From Spinacia oleracea (taxonomy: Eukaryota > Streptophyta > Magnoliopsida > Caryophyllales > Amaranthaceae), in the NCBI RefSeq assembly GCF_020520425.1, contig NC_079490.1, forward strand, positions 5,022,001-5,086,000: a stretch of 64,000 nucleotides of DNA. The letters run 5' to 3'. A program made the translations under genes and the position numbers. The notes below the pieces were generated by a model. That model worked only from the letters and a program-made list of their open reading frames with translations, searched no databases and was not told the origin of the DNA. Shown here one piece after another: positions 35,618 to 50,000 of this stretch. Each line of letters opens with the position of its first letter. The first letter of the stretch is position 1.

Positions 35618-37287
35618 TTGTTAAAGAAAAGGAGAGAGTATTTATGTTAAAATTTGTGTCAAATAATTATTTTCTTAAGTCAAATTCATTTCATAATAAA
35701 TTCCTCACACGTTCCAATTTAGTGGAAATGTAAATAAAACATTCATGTTGGTTGTTAGATTAACTAGGGAATTCAAGTTTGTTTTGTTTATTTCTTTTAA
35801 TAAAGAGTAAAATCAGTTTTACTTTATCCAAAACGAAATTAAATGTCAGCCTTTAGATAAAAGTAAAAATATTATTAATGCACATAATTTGTATTGTTTA
35901 GATAAATAAAAATAAGGAATTTTACCCACATTAATCTATAGTACTCCGTAATATATTTGGTGAACAATGTCTATTTGGCACATAGTACTCGCATTACCAC
36001 ATCATCCACTCAACAAGTGTTATGTCATATCATGACATGGACAACAAAATATCAATACAAATTCAATGCAGTTCGAACACCAAACCTCAAGTATGGATGC
36101 CAACTCTCATTATCATCTTAACCAACCACCAATTGTGGTTATCAATTGTGGTTTATCTATTCTCATTAATTTATAAATAAATGTTACCATTAAGTCTAAA
36201 CAACTAAAATTTTATGTGATTTTTAAATTCTATGGACTATTTTGGAAAAATAATAATAATTAAAGCACAAATTAATTTGAAAAATATTTAATTTGGAAAA
36301 ATATATATATAATTTGGTGTTTATAAATTTGAAATACTTAGTTCCACGAGATAACAAATTATACAAATTATAAAATGATGTAATTAAAAAGTTACTTGGC
36401 ATGATAAATGACGTATGTATAGTTGACGGATTTAATGGATGCTTTCAATCTATGAAATACAAAAATTTTGGTCAAATATTGAGCTCAAGATCAAAAAATC
36501 TAAAATTTTAATCATTCAATGTAGCAACTGGGGCATCGTCCCGACAATGACCTTAACCCGATTATTACCCAACATAACCGGTTAGCGACCCTAACGGTGG
36601 ATTAAATATTTTACGCTTGAATATTTTGAGATGACCAAATCAATTATTGACTCGAAATCTATATTAACTTTATTATGTATTGACTTGACAAAACACACGA
36701 TAACCTGATTTTAATAAAACTCAAATTTGAAATAAATTGAACATTCATTTTTAAAATATAACATATAAAAACAATCATAGGTTAAAACCGGCCATGACCA
36801 AACCTGATAGTTATCGGACTAGATCTTGAACCGGCCTGAATTTTGATCAACCCGATAATTATCCAAACCAAACTTGACACGAACACGAAATTGAACCTTA
36901 CCTGAACATGACTCGACCCGAACCCGACCTGAACATGATTCGACTCGAACCCGAGCTGAACCAACCAGTACCCCAAATGAAAAAATAAACCAGCATGACC
37001 TGACTGAAAACCAACCCGACCGAACCCGGCCTAAACCCTGGTGACAAAGTGACCCGAAACGACCTGACCTGATAATGACCCGAGACCCGAGATGACCCGA
37101 TTCGAACTTGGCCCGTGTAACCGTTTTGATAGCTCTAGTGAGAAATCCATGATATTCACTATTCACAAGGAATAAATTTTTCAAAGCTTCCCTTTAGAAG
37201 CTCTATATTGGTGTTGCAAGTCATCTAGGGTTCAAACGTCATTGCTTGCATTTTTTCCTTTTTCTCTACTTTAATTTTCTTAACATA
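35618..37287. other. Spacer between the two Helitrons
   Basis: No gene. From about 36530 to 37135 the sequence is full of GACCCG/CCCGAAC words, typical of the ends of some hAT-type elements. The right side ends ...CCGTTTTGATAGCTCTAG, a plausible hAT terminus, but I could not fix a matching left end or target duplication. Confidence 0.5.
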
Positions 37288-37288
37288 T

Positions 37289-40200
37289 CTCTATTCTATA
37301 AAGGAACAGCTGAGGTCTATTTTGTAATTTGGCTTTTCGTGTCCCCCAGTTAAAAGACTAAAATACCCCAACGCAGTTCTACAGTTTAATTGCACCCCAG
37401 ACCTTAAGTGACGCCCAAAATCAATCCTTTTTATCTCAATTACCAAAGCTGATGTTGATTGATTGATTAAATCAGGAAATAAATGAAAATAAGGAAAATA
37501 AAATATTACAACTACTGCAGTTACCAAATGAAACGAAAAACAGATAAGGAAAATAAAATATTACACTTATTGCAGTTACCAAATGAAACGAAAAATATTA
37601 CAAATCTAAAAGAATAAATTTTTCTAATTAACTGCAGAAGCCCTGAAAACAAAAAACCTCCATAAACCAGATCCTAAACCAGAAATCAGAAGAAAAATTC
37701 CAGAAACCATAAAACAAGAAACCTCTCCCTTAATGCAAATCTACTACCGCGCTGATTCCCAGAAGAAATCCGTTCTCAAAAGAACCACATCACCATTGTT
37801 TCTTCTTGAAGTCGCTCCCACATGTAAGTACACTTTTCGTATGAATCCTCTGTAAAAAAAATACAAACAGAATTCAACCATTTTTCTATAATAATAAATC
37901 ATAAACTTTAATTGTATGGGCATATTTAAATCTGTGTATATCATAAAAATACAAGGAATGTTGTACGCATAACAGTATCATTTTTATTTATACAAGACTA
38001 TAAAAAATAAGAACAGAAATTAAATTTGTGACTGTATGCACAAAATAAATGTTCTTTTCTAATATTGTGGTGCTTATTTATTTTGCAGATTTCAAAATAT
38101 AAGGTAGGTTATATTCTTGCTTCTATAGATTTTAATTAATTATTTTATATCTTAATTTATGCATTTGGTTAAATAATCTCTCATAATTTTTTTAATTTTT
38201 AATTGCAGATTTCAACAACGAAGGTTTGTGATAATATAATTTTTTGTTATTAGAATTATGATTTTAAATATAATTGACTTACATTTGTTTTAATGCAGAA
38301 TTTAGTAGGGGTTTGAAGTAGGGTTTGTTCATTAAGTAAATCAAAAATCTGAAATCAATTGTTCTTTTGCAGGTTATAATTTTGGTTTTAAGTTTGATTC
38401 TGAGTTGGGTGTTAAGTTCATCAAGGCATACTATAACAACGGCATAAGGTATGTGGCGAACCAATCTCTTAAACATAATATTTATATGCATGCTTTTTAT
38501 TGATTTTAATTATTTATTACAGATTACTTTTCATGCTTTTAATTTAATTGAATAAGTTGTTACACCCTTCTCATTTTTAATTATCAAGTAACTCAGTTAA
38601 ACATGTGTTCTATAAAAATCTGAAATAAATTGTTCTTTTGCAGGTTATAATTTCGGTTTTAAGTTTGATTCTGAGTTGGGTGTTAAGTTCATCAAGGCAT
38701 ACTATAACAACGGCATAAGGTATGTGGCGAACCAATCTCTTAAACATAATATTTATATGCATGCTTTTTATTGATTTTAATTATTTATTACAGATTACTT
38801 TTCATGCTTTTAATTTAATTGAATAAGTTGTTATACCCTTCTCATTTTTAATTATCAAGTAACTCAGTTAAACATGTGTTCTATAAAAATCTGAAATAAA
38901 TTGTTCTTTTGCAGGTTATAATTTCGGTTTTTAGTTTGATTTTGAGTTGGGTGTTAAGTTCATCAAGGCATACTATAACAACGGCATAAGGTATGTGGCC
39001 AACCAATCTCTTAAACATAATATTTGTATGCATGCTTTTTATTGATTTTAATTACTTATTACAGATTACTTTTCATGCTTTTAATTTAATTGAATAAGTT
39101 ATTACAGATTTTAATTGAATAAGTTATCTAAGATTTTAATTGAATAAGTTGTATACATGCGTTTACAAATTTTAATTAACTATTACAGATTTTAGATCAT
39201 GCTTTTAATTACATGGAACGAAAAGAAAATCATCAAATTTCATTCTAACTAAATCAACAAATCTCACCATAACAACATACAGTCACATTTGATCCAATAA
39301 CACCCAATAGTCTCATGAAAAACAGCAAAATCAGATGAACAAATAAAACATCAATAAAATTCAAATTCAAATCAGAATATAACCCCATGCACTCAAGCTA
39401 TGTTATTAAGTCCGTTAAAACATGTCTTAAACCCTAACTAACCCTAATATATTTCAAAACTAAATTAAACAAAAAAAACATCAGAATTCAAGCAGAAATC
39501 GGCATCAATTGTAAATCAAGAACAAAAAAGATAAGCCTGAAATAACCGAATCCTTCTGCAACGCCTTAGTTTTAAGGAGTTCATTCCTCTGTGTAGCGAG
39601 CATCAGTAAATGCATTTATTCGATTAAAATATAGTGAGTAATTAATAAATAAAAATACATCTAAAAAAAATTACATCAGGATGATCTCACCCAAGCATAT
39701 TAATCTCACCTCCTCCCCTCACCCACGCACATTGTTTCAAAATTCAGTATTAAAAACCCATCATCTCCCTCCTCCCCTCACCTACGCACAATGATCTCAC
39801 CCATGCATAGTGAACTAACCTAATCCCTCATCCCTTCTTGAATTAACCAAAATTACAGAGTGAATAATGGGAGTTCGAGTCGCAAGAATAGTTGTATTTA
39901 CATGTTTCGGCTCAACAAAGTGACAACGACATCAAGGTACTCAATAACGGGGTTGATCTAGAGCTCAATATGTGATTAACACATCAATTTAGGTAATTTA
40001 GTTTTGATTTGTGTTTTAATAAACAATAACATTAAGAAAATCAAGACAATCCACTAGAAAAACACACAAAATTATCTAAACAACAGGATCAAACCCCTAA
40101 TTAAACCCCTACAAATCACACTAACTGAAAATAATATCATGATTTTCACTAAAGTACTTAATTTCCGCATTCAACTCAAAAAAATGAGGATATTTCTACA

Positions 40201-42498
40201 AACAAACAACACCAATTCATAATGCTGCTTGGGTAGAGCAGAATATTAGGTACACACCAAGATATAAATGGCCCAAAATATTAGGTGTTACATTTGATTG
40301 TCATGGCCCACGATTTAACCAACTAAACTGAATTTATAGACCATTGCTTACAAATATAAGATAACTGAGCATTATTTAGAATAGGAATTTGAGCCAGTAA
40401 TACTGCAGCAAGAGAAAACAAAAGGCAACAAAAAAACAAATTCCATCAAAAAAAAAGCCGAAACATGTTCAATTCTCAAAGTCCCAATCTTATCAAGACT
40501 CAACAACAAATCATACCACCAAATCTAAATAAATTCATACCACCAAATCACACAAATAAAATAAAATTCAAACAACCAAATCAGTTTATAATTTAAAAGA
40601 ATTGACGAACCCAAAGTAGTAACAAATCTCACCCAATTTAAACAAATTATAACCTGACCAGCGCCTCGGTCGCCTCGCCCATCGCCTTCCCCGCCTCGCC
40701 CATCGCCCATCACGCGTCTTGCCCAACATCTGTGCACCTTCCTCTCCAACCAATAGAGGGACTCTACATGCAAACCAAAATTGCAAAAAAATTTGGTTAA
40801 GCAACAATAATTTTGATATTCCGCTTAAAAATGGGCCAACTACTGAATTCTACTAAAACGAAAATGAATATTTCAGAAAGACATAAAAATGAAACGCATC
40901 AAAACAACATTTTTAATTTATTTTTAATTAAAACTTTTACTTTTGTTTTAAATTATAATTTTCGTTTTTAGCAGAAAAACATTTAATTTTTACTTACCGG
41001 ACTGTAGTAGTTTACTAATTGGTTGCTTGGTGCTCATTACGAGGCGTATTTGTATGTGTGTGTTTTGGGAGAAGAGAGGAGACTTTTTACATGCTCTAGA
41101 ACATTCATGAAACGTCAAACGAATCTACAGTTAAGTTTTAATTACTAATATGTGTGCATATAAGACTTTTAACAGATACAAACAATTAGACACCGATAAT
41201 AGTAACACCAAATTAGACAAAACCCCAATAATGGTTTAATTCTCAATTTCTCAAATTTAAAACACGAAACCCCAACAATGGTTAAATTCTCAAATTCTCA
41301 AACCCCAACAAATTCTCAAATTAACAGATAAAAAAATTTGACGAACCCCAATAATGGTTAAATTAACGTTAAATTCAAGAAACATACAAATAATTGTACT
41401 CTTGGAATAGTAACAACAAATCTCACCAAATTAAAACAAAGTTATATTAAACAGAACCTGACCATTGTCCATCGCCTCGCCTCGCCATCGCCTCGCCCCG
41501 CGCCTCGCCATCGCTTCGCCCCGCGCCTCGCCTCGCCATCGCTTCTCCACCGCCACGCCAGCGACCTTACCCTCCACATTGATACGACATGCAAACCAAA
41601 AAATGCAAACAAAAAAATCAGTTAGTTAATCAACAATTAATCGCTAAATTAAATCCTAAATACCCATTCCAATCAGAAAAAAAAACTTGCGCGTAATTTA
41701 CATAAAACCCTTAATCTGAGTTGAATTAGTTAAATTAGAAAAGATGAGAGAGGGTAAGGCGAGAGATTAACCTTATATTTCTTGATCTGAGTATTTTCGC
41801 AATATGTTGATCGGAATTTGAAAGGATAGGCATTTGAGCGCATATTTTCACCAAATTTGAGGTTTATCGCCATTCTTTAAGGAGAGAAAGGAAGGAGATC
41901 TGATAAACGATGAGAGAGGAAGGAGATCGTTTGAGAGAGGAAGGAGATCTGATAAACGATGAGAGAGAAAGTAAGGAGACAAATGAAAATAGGTTCCACA
42001 TAAAAGAGGAACGGCGGATAACAACAAACATCAGATAGGGTTTACGTTCTTAAGTATAGAAAGGATTGGGCTTTTAGAATAAAATGGGCTTTAGCTTTAC
42101 TAAACCGAAAAAACGGAACCAAATGGCGAGAGAAGTATCATCTAAAGTTATTATAAGAATATTAATACGAAAATTAAAATAAAAAAAACACACAAATTAT
42201 GTTTGATTACTTAAAATTGACTTTCATTTTAGTGGAAAAGCATAGAATAAAAAACATTCAAATAAAATATTTAATTTAATTTAAATATAAATTTTCCTTT
42301 AAGTAAAACAGAAAAGCGAAAGGAAACAAAATAAAATATTCAATTTATTTTAAAATTATACGTTCGTTTTAGCAAAAAAGGAAAAAAAAATGCATTAAAA
42401 TAAAATATTTAATTTATCAATCTCTATTATATTGCAACAAAATTACAATACAAACAACTTATAGTAACCAAATTAATGTGTAGTTTTAGAGTTTCATA
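37289..42498 (+). other. Non-coding left part of the large Helitron
   Basis: No long reading frame. Contains exon-like islands bounded by TTGCAG and GT signals (around 38090-38450), a triplicated 271-bp unit, and two patches of tandem CGCCTCGCC/ATCGC words (about 40660-40735 and 41465-41570). Near 41880-41985 the unit 'gagagaggaaggagatc.g' is repeated. Probably captured host DNA plus the RepHel promoter, but the sources are not recognised. Confidence 0.6.
38344..39100 (+). repeat. 271-bp tandem triplication with exon-like unit
   Basis: Three direct copies with period 271 (anchor GGTTATAATTT at 38373, 38644 and 38915); the third copy is truncated at its right. Each unit holds a 76-bp stretch between TTTTGCAG and GTATGTGG, in one frame reading YNFGFKFDSELGVKFIKAY followed by YNNGI. 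Copies differ by only a few bases. The protein is not recognised. Because splice-like signals bound each unit, it looks like a captured exon duplicated after capture. Confidence 0.8.
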
Positions 42499-45400
42499 AT
42501 GGACGAGAACGGAGATCAATGTATGCAAGATCAAAGGTCGATATGGAGGGATAAAAAAAGACAACAGAGAAAATCACTCACTCCAGAACAAAGAGATTGT
42601 CAAAATGCAAAAAGGCGACTCAGCTATGCATGTGAAAACCAATCAGATGTTATAGGTACTCCTGAAAGCCAACCTCAAACTCCAAGTTCGGAAGGGCCTG
42701 TGATTGTTACCAATACTCCCAACACTTTGGGAGTTAAAAGGGCTATGGCAGACATCACAAATCGTGCCCATAATGTCACGACTGGATATGAAAGGCGTGA
42801 AAGTAAGAAATCTGAACATAATCAATTCATTTTAAGTATGTAAACATGACAACTTACCTAACCAATCAAAAACATGATTTGATAATGCAGTGCAACCTAT
42901 TGATGAACTTCGTTTACTCGATACTCGGGCAAATCTAGAAAATCGGTTTTTTAGTGTCGGTGAAAGTAGCGCAACCACTGTGACCATCCCAGACCCAACA
43001 TCAAACTCAAGCGGCATGCCCAATCGATTCTTTTGTGTTGGCGAGAGCAGTACAACCAATGCACGTATACCATACCCTACTTCAGACGATGGGGAATTGC
43101 CGCGCTTTGTTGAGGCGGAAAATGAAATACGCATGCCTGGCATATTATTCAATGTCGGTGAAAGTCGTGCAATCGACACCAACAACATATCAAACCCCAT
43201 TTCTGATGATATAAGGGTCTGGAAAGTAGGGAGAACTGGTTATAAAAATTGTGCAAGAAATTACCAAGAGAGTCAAGGGGTTCCTATATTCAGTTTGCCA
43301 CCCATGAAAACATGTCCGCATTGCCAAGCACGACTTTTCCATTGTGAATCTCCTGAACTATGTTGCTTAAGTGGGAAGGTCAACTTACCTGATTTTCCAT
43401 TATCCTCTGATATGCTTGATTTATATTCTGATCAATCGGAATATGGGGCTCATTTTAGGCAAAACATCCGTAAGTACAACCACGTCTTTTCATTCACTTC
43501 AATGGGAGTTCATTTAGATGACGAACTAGCAAATGCACGTCAAGGCGTTTACACATTCCGTGCACAAGGTTCAATTTACCATCGTATTGGAGGTTTCTTA
43601 CCTTTGAACGAAGGAGATCGTCCTCGATTTCTTCAACTCTACATTTATGATACTGAGCATGAAAATGAAAATCGTGCAGCAGAGAATTCATCATTACGCC
43701 TCGATGTCATCGACAGAATCAAGAATATTTTGAATGCTCACAATCCTTTTGTCCACAATCTCCGCCATCTTGCTCAGCGTAGTGACTTAAGTGATTGCAA
43801 ATTTGTCATCAAAGAGCAACCTACAAATAAACATCAATACTCGATGCCGACAGCTTCGCAAGTAGCAGCAGTTGTCGTTGGAGGTGATGACATTTCCAAC
43901 TTGAAGGATAGGGACATCATGGTAGAGTCAGTAACTGGGCAACTAAGTTATATCAAAGACACTGCCGGTTATTATGACCCACTGCAGTATCCTCTACTGT
44001 TCCCTTATGGTTCTTACGGCTGGGATTTAAACAGTCGAAGTTCCACTGGTAAAAAGTTGACGTGCCGGGAATTCTATGCATACATGTTTCAGGTGCATAT
44101 TTCTAATAACTCTTTTTTAAGCCTTATCCTAAAAATCATATACTTAGACCTTTATGACCAAAACAAGTATTTTGTGTTATAGATGCGGCAACATCTTGAT
44201 TCTCTAATCTTAAGAGGCGGTCGTCTACTGCAACAATTTGTTGTCGATAACTGTGTGAAAATGCAAGCCAATAATTTGAGGTGGATTGCACTCAACCAAG
44301 ATAAGATACGTGCTGATTTGTACAAGGGTTTAGAGGATTCTTTACATGCTGGAGAGCATAACACAGGTCCATATTGATTTAAGTTAATCGATTATACTCA
44401 ATAATTCATACATTGTTTCACATGCAATAAAGTTTGTCTATATAATGTCTATTTGCAGAAAATGTTGGACGACGGACCATACTGCCGTCTTCATTCGTTG
44501 GAAGTCCAAGAGATATGCACCAGAGGTATCAAGATGCCATGGCATTGGTTCATAAGTTCGGCAAGCCCGATATATTTCTTACAATGACATGCAATCCATC
44601 TTGGCCAGAGATACAATCAGAATTGTTGGCCGGACAAGTTCCAAACGATCGTCCAGATCTGCTGACACGGGTTTTTCATGCTAAACTTGAAGAGTTGAAA
44701 AAGGATGTTCTAGAAAGGGGCGTCCTCGGAACGGTTGTTGCTTATGTATATGTGATTGAATTCCAAAAGAGGGGTCTTCCACATGTTCATATGTTATTAA
44801 TTCTTGATCAAAATGACAAGCTAACCACTCCGGATGACTTTGATAAGATTGTGAGAGCAGTGATTCCTGATGAACAACAAGAACCAAAATTGTATAAGGC
44901 AGTTCTTAAACACATGATTCATGGCCCATGTGGTGTTCTCAACCACAAATCCCCGTGTATGAAACAAGGAAGTTGTAAGAAAGGATTCCCTAAGGAATTC
45001 TCCAATGATACAAAGCAAGGCAATGACTCATATCCTCTTTACCGTCGTCCACAAGATCGTCCAGCAGTACCGTTGCGTGAGAATTCACGAGTTCGTGTAG
45101 ATAATCAGTGGGTAGTCCCATATAATCCATTTTTGCTCTTAAAGTACGATTGTCACATCAATATTGAGATATGCAGAAGCATCAAGTGTGTCAAATATCT
45201 GTATAAGTACATCCATAAGGGTTCAGATAGAGTTTCAATGGAAGTTCATAACGGAGATGAGATTGCACAATATGTCGATGCACGGTGGATTTGTGCACCC
45301 GAAGCTATGTGGAAACTTTACAAATTCCCCATGACTAGAATCTGTCCTGCCGTAGATCGTTTGCAGGTTCATTTGCCAAACATGCATCAAGTGAGGTTCG

Positions 45401-47520
45401 AAGGGAACCAGCAAATCTCAAGCGTGTTAGCGAACCCAAGAAACTCTAAGACGATGCTCACTGAATTTTTCAAGATGAATTCAGTCGATCCAAATGCAAG
45501 GAAATATCTTTATCGAGAATTTCCTGAGCATTACAGATGGTTAACGAGTTCACGTGAATGGCAGAAGAGAAAAAGTACACAACGAGTTATGGGTCGATTG
45601 TATGTAGCTTCACCATCGGAAGGAGAACGATTTTATTTGAGAATGTTACTCAATCATGTGAGGGAGCGTACATCGTTCGAACATTTAAGAACGATCAATG
45701 GCGTCACACACCCTACATTCAGGGCTGCAGCTGAAGCCCTCGGTCTAATCGAAAATGACGAAAGCATTCGTCAATGTCTTTTAGAAGCATGTTCAGTACG
45801 AATGCCATCTGCATTACGTCGGTTATTTGCAACCATATTGGTATACTGTCAACCAACTGGATTACGAGCACTCTGGGATGAGTTTTTCCCTTACATGGTT
45901 GAGGATTATCCAGCCTCAAACACAACAAGTAATTCTGTTTTCCTCACTAACAAACTTTTGCAAGACATAGATAGGTTATTAAGACCACTTAGAAAAAGGA
46001 TTTCTGACTACACGGAGTTGCCAAGCTTACCTGAATGTACTGATGACATTGACGAGCTTCCTTCTATCATGGAAGAGTACTTTTCTGTTCCGGTTCCAGA
46101 TGAGGATTTGGCATGCGTTGGCACTCTCAATAGTGACCAACAAGTTGCATACGACACAATAATGAATGCTGTCATTTCAAAGGCTGGCTGTTCTTTCTTC
46201 GTCGATGGTCCTGGGGGAACCGGAAAAACATTTTTATACAGAGCCCTTCTTGCTACTGTAAAGAGTAGAGGCGAAATAGCTATCCCCACTGCAACATCTG
46301 GAATTGCAGCAACGTTGTTGCACCAGGGAAGAACATCACATTCGACTTTTCAGCTTCCACTTAATCCAGACAGCTCATCAACTTGCTCATTTACCAAACG
46401 TTCTAAAACTGCAATTCTCCTAAAAAATTCTGCCATTATCGTATGGGATGAGGCCCCAATGACACACAGATATCAATTTGAAGCTGTTGATCGATCACTC
46501 AAGGATTTAATGGGGAATGACTTGCCGTTTGGGGGGAAAATTATTGTGTTCGGTGGTGATTTCAGACAGGTTTTACCGGTGGTTCGAAACGGAACTAGAG
46601 CTCAAATGATTGACGCATCTTTTGTCAGGTCCCCTATGTGGAGACATATTCGTATTTTGCGTTTGAGAGAAAATATGAGATCAATTGATGATAACGGCTT
46701 TGCTAATTTCTTACTCTCTGTTGGGAACGGTAATGAACCTACTGTTTCAGATCAGATGATAAGGTTACCAACTGCCATGATTATGCCAACAGTGGCAGAT
46801 AGTACGATCGAGGCTTTGATCGACCAAATCTTTCCAAGTTTAAGTGAGCACGTTGGTGATGGAAATTTTATAGTTGAAAGGGCGATCATCACACCCCTGA
46901 ACGAAGACGCTGATAGAATAAATAATAAGGTTGTCGAAAAGTTTCTCGGAGAAGGAAAAACGTATTATTCGTTTGATTCTGTTCCTGAAGATAAGAGAAA
47001 TTTGTACCAACAAGAGTTTTTGAATTCGATTTCTGCGTCGGGATTGCCTCCCCATGCTCTCACCCTGAAACCTGGGGTACCCTTAATGCTTTTGAGAAAT
47101 ATTGATCCTAAACATGGTCTTTGCAATGGAACACGGCTGCTTTGCCATTCATTAAAGGACAATTTTATTGATGCTGAGATATTAACCGGACATTCTAGGG
47201 GGAACAGAGTGTTTTTGCCAAGAATTCCCTTGAAAACTGCTGAAGATATTAAATTGCCATTCGAGATGGTCAGAAAGCAATTTCCTGTGAAGTTGAGTTT
47301 TGCCTTGACTATCAACAAGTCTCAGGGACAAACTATTCCACATGTTGGGATATACCTCCCCGATCATGTATTTAGCCACGGCCAGCTATATGTGGCATTA
47401 TCACGAGGAATTTCTGAGAACACGACAAAGATCGTGGTAGAAAAGGGAAAGGTTCAAGGTTGTGAAGGCATATTCACTAAAAATATTGTGTACAAAGAAG
47501 TTTTGTTGTCTTATGATTAG
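42499..47520 (+). CDS. Helitron RepHel (rolling-circle Rep + PIF1-like helicase), 4 exons
   Basis: Exons 42499-42835, 42891-44092, 44183-44366 and 44459-47520 join in phase (1, 0, 1) to 1594 aa. The N-terminal region carries a Cys-rich zinc motif (CPHCQARLFHCESPELCC). The Helitron-like Rep domain has the HUH motif PHVHML (His about 683 and 685) and the two-tyrosine motif KYLYKYIHKG (about 821 and 825), the residues that nick and attach to DNA. The C-terminal SF1 helicase has Walker A GPGGTGKT (about 1158), DEAPM Walker B, GGDFRQVLPV, INKSQGQT and YVALSRG. No stop or frameshift is visible and all catalytic motifs are intact. An alternative is translation without the small first exon, but phases support the four-exon model. 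Confidence 0.9.
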
Positions 47521-47773
47521 AGATACGGAATTAAAGTATTGTTTTTTATTTCCCAGTTTTATAATAAACGGTATTGTACTCACATTGAGTAGTTTTTATA
47601 ATAATAATTGCTTTATGATATAACTACAGACGAATTGAGAGATGTGAATTTTATATATCGGAGTAATTAAATGTATTCATGTACATAGCTTTCTTTTCAT
47701 GTGATATACCTATTCATACATTGTGAATTTCGGTTTATGTAATTCTAATTTTGAACTGAACTAACTTTACAGG

Positions 47774-49800
47774 ATGACAGAGTACCATTATCCAACTTTT
47801 GAGCATTTATATCCTAGCGGGGTACAACGATATGATGTACGAGCCCGACTGATTCGCAATTATGATATTTTCAACTACAACCATAAAGGAAAAACCAAGC
47901 AAACATGGAAAATGCTTTTTGTCGATGTTGAGGTAAATGACCTTATGCTTCATTTAAATTTTCATTGAATCTGAACTATATCATAACTTTGCATGTGTTT
48001 CCTTTTGTAGGGTGAGGGCATACAGTGCAATATTTTCGGCCCCGCGATTGAAAAGTTTGTAGGACGGTTTCAAGAGGGATTCATTTATATACTCCTTGCT
48101 GTACAAGTGATATTTGCTGAAGGGAAAAACAAAATTGTCCCCAATTGGAAACAGATGATCATTAAAGAAGAAACAAATGTGATACGTGAAGAGGAGGATG
48201 ACATTTCCATACCTTCATTCCACTATAATTTGGTTCAGTTGAACCGATTAAGTTGTCACATCGACTGTACCAATAGAGTTTATGGTACTTTTGTTTGCCT
48301 TTTTTCAATATTCAGTTATCATGCATATGTCGTTTATTAATTGAAACATTGATGATGTTTTAGATGCAATGGGATTGGTCCTATACGTTTCACCAGTTGA
48401 GAATATTGGTGTGGATTCAGTCAAGCGAGACGTAGCAATAATGGATACAACGTAAGTCCGCTAAATTATTATAATGTTAATTACTTATCGAATTTACCTG
48501 TATTTCGAATATTTTGTCTTAATATTGTTTTCATTTCTACTTGCAGCTGGACTGTTATTAAATTAACACTTTGGAATGATTTTGTGCACGTTCTTGATGA
48601 AAATCTTAATCATGTTGACATTTGTCCAATCATTGTAGCATGTGGTCTGCATGTCAAGAGCTTCTATGGTACATCATCCAAATTAAATTATTTTGTAGAT
48701 GATGTCTTTGTAATATGTAGTTTAAAGTATATATCCACCTGTGATAATATTTCTAATTGATAAATACAAACAGGTACATATCTTTCCACGGGATACCACA
48801 CTAGGGTTTATGTTAACCCGGTTAATGAAAAAACAACATCCTTATCTACATGGTATGTACAATTTCGCCAAATACATGTACAACATAACCTTAAGTATTA
48901 TGCTCATAACTTTTTTCACGTATAGGTATAAATCGGAAAAACTGGCAAATATAAGGAGAGATTGGTTTCGTTCGTCGACTTTTTCGTTAAAGTCTTCGAT
49001 TGACATTTCTAACACTCCCCGTATCCGATTATCTCAATTCTCTAGCGTGAGAAAGGTATCGTTTTTAACCTTGAAGTTTAAGTGTTGTCAACAAAATACG
49101 ATATTATGTACTTAATTGTCTAACTTTGCTTTTTTTTTTTGGTAGGTTCAATACTGTCGAGTTGCTGCATATGCATGTCGCGTTGATAGTGTTGATAACA
49201 TCATATATGAGGCATGCAATCGTTGTCTTAAAAAGGTTGTCATTTTTCAAGGACTACAAAAATGTCAATCCTGCAATCTCACCAACACTGTAACTATCCC
49301 AAGGTAATTATCTAAATCTTTTTTATACTTAAACACACATTATATATTGATTTTTATCTATATTAATAAATTGATTTAATTTCGTTTTATAGGTTGCTTC
49401 TTCGACTTACCATATTTGATAAAAGTGGTAATTTGAAAGTCACAATATTACACGATCTTGCACAACACCTCTTAGGTTGTTTAGCTACTGAAATAAAATC
49501 AGTACTTCAACAGGTTTCAATCTAATACTCTAACAACATAATTGTTTAAAAAAAATTAACTCATGTTGATTTTACATTTGAATATATTTTTTAACGTTCA
49601 TGCAGCCTAATGGACGTAATCGAGTGATGGAAAAAGTATTTGCATGCTTCGGAAACAAAGCTTTTTCATGGGTGCTACATCCACCAATTGAAGCTTTTAA
49701 TCCTGAACATTCGTATACGGTTGGATATGTGTTGCATATCGATTGGGCGGAGGAGTGCATGTGGTTAAACAAATATATTGCGAGCAAAAAAAGAAAGTGA
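47774..49800 (+). CDS. Helitron-encoded RPA1-like single-strand DNA-binding protein, 9 exons
   Basis: Exons 47774-47932, 48011-48284, 48364-48451, 48547-48668, 48774-48852, 48926-49055, 49146-49303, 49393-49513 and 49606-49800 join to 441 aa with an unbroken frame. It resembles the large subunit of replication protein A: an N-terminal OB fold (RLIRNYD...KMLFVDVEGEGIQCNIFG), a second OB fold (VKLTLWNDFV after the sixth-residue WTVI), and a C-terminal OB fold with a zinc ribbon (CNRC ... CQSC). This is the usual companion gene of plant Helitron RepHel and probably binds the displaced strand during transposition. Small introns, 254 bp after RepHel, same strand. Exon limits were set by GT-AG and phase and could be off in one or two places. 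Confidence 0.85.
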
Positions 49801-50000
49801 TAATTACTATTTTGTATGTACTTCAATTTTGGTTTTCCAATGGGATATGTTAGTTGTATCAAAATAATGTTACATTTTTTTAATAGCTTTAAATTCGTCA
49901 TGTAAGGCTACGAGTATTGTATGACCTCAATGTCGCAAAATATGGACTTTGCGAATGATGTGCATGAAATAATAGGCACAATAAAGTTTCTAAAATGCAC

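Noticed and set aside
36530-37135. GACCCG-rich block as a hAT element
   Set aside because: The right terminus is plausible but no left terminus or 8-bp duplication could be matched, so only described as spacer content.
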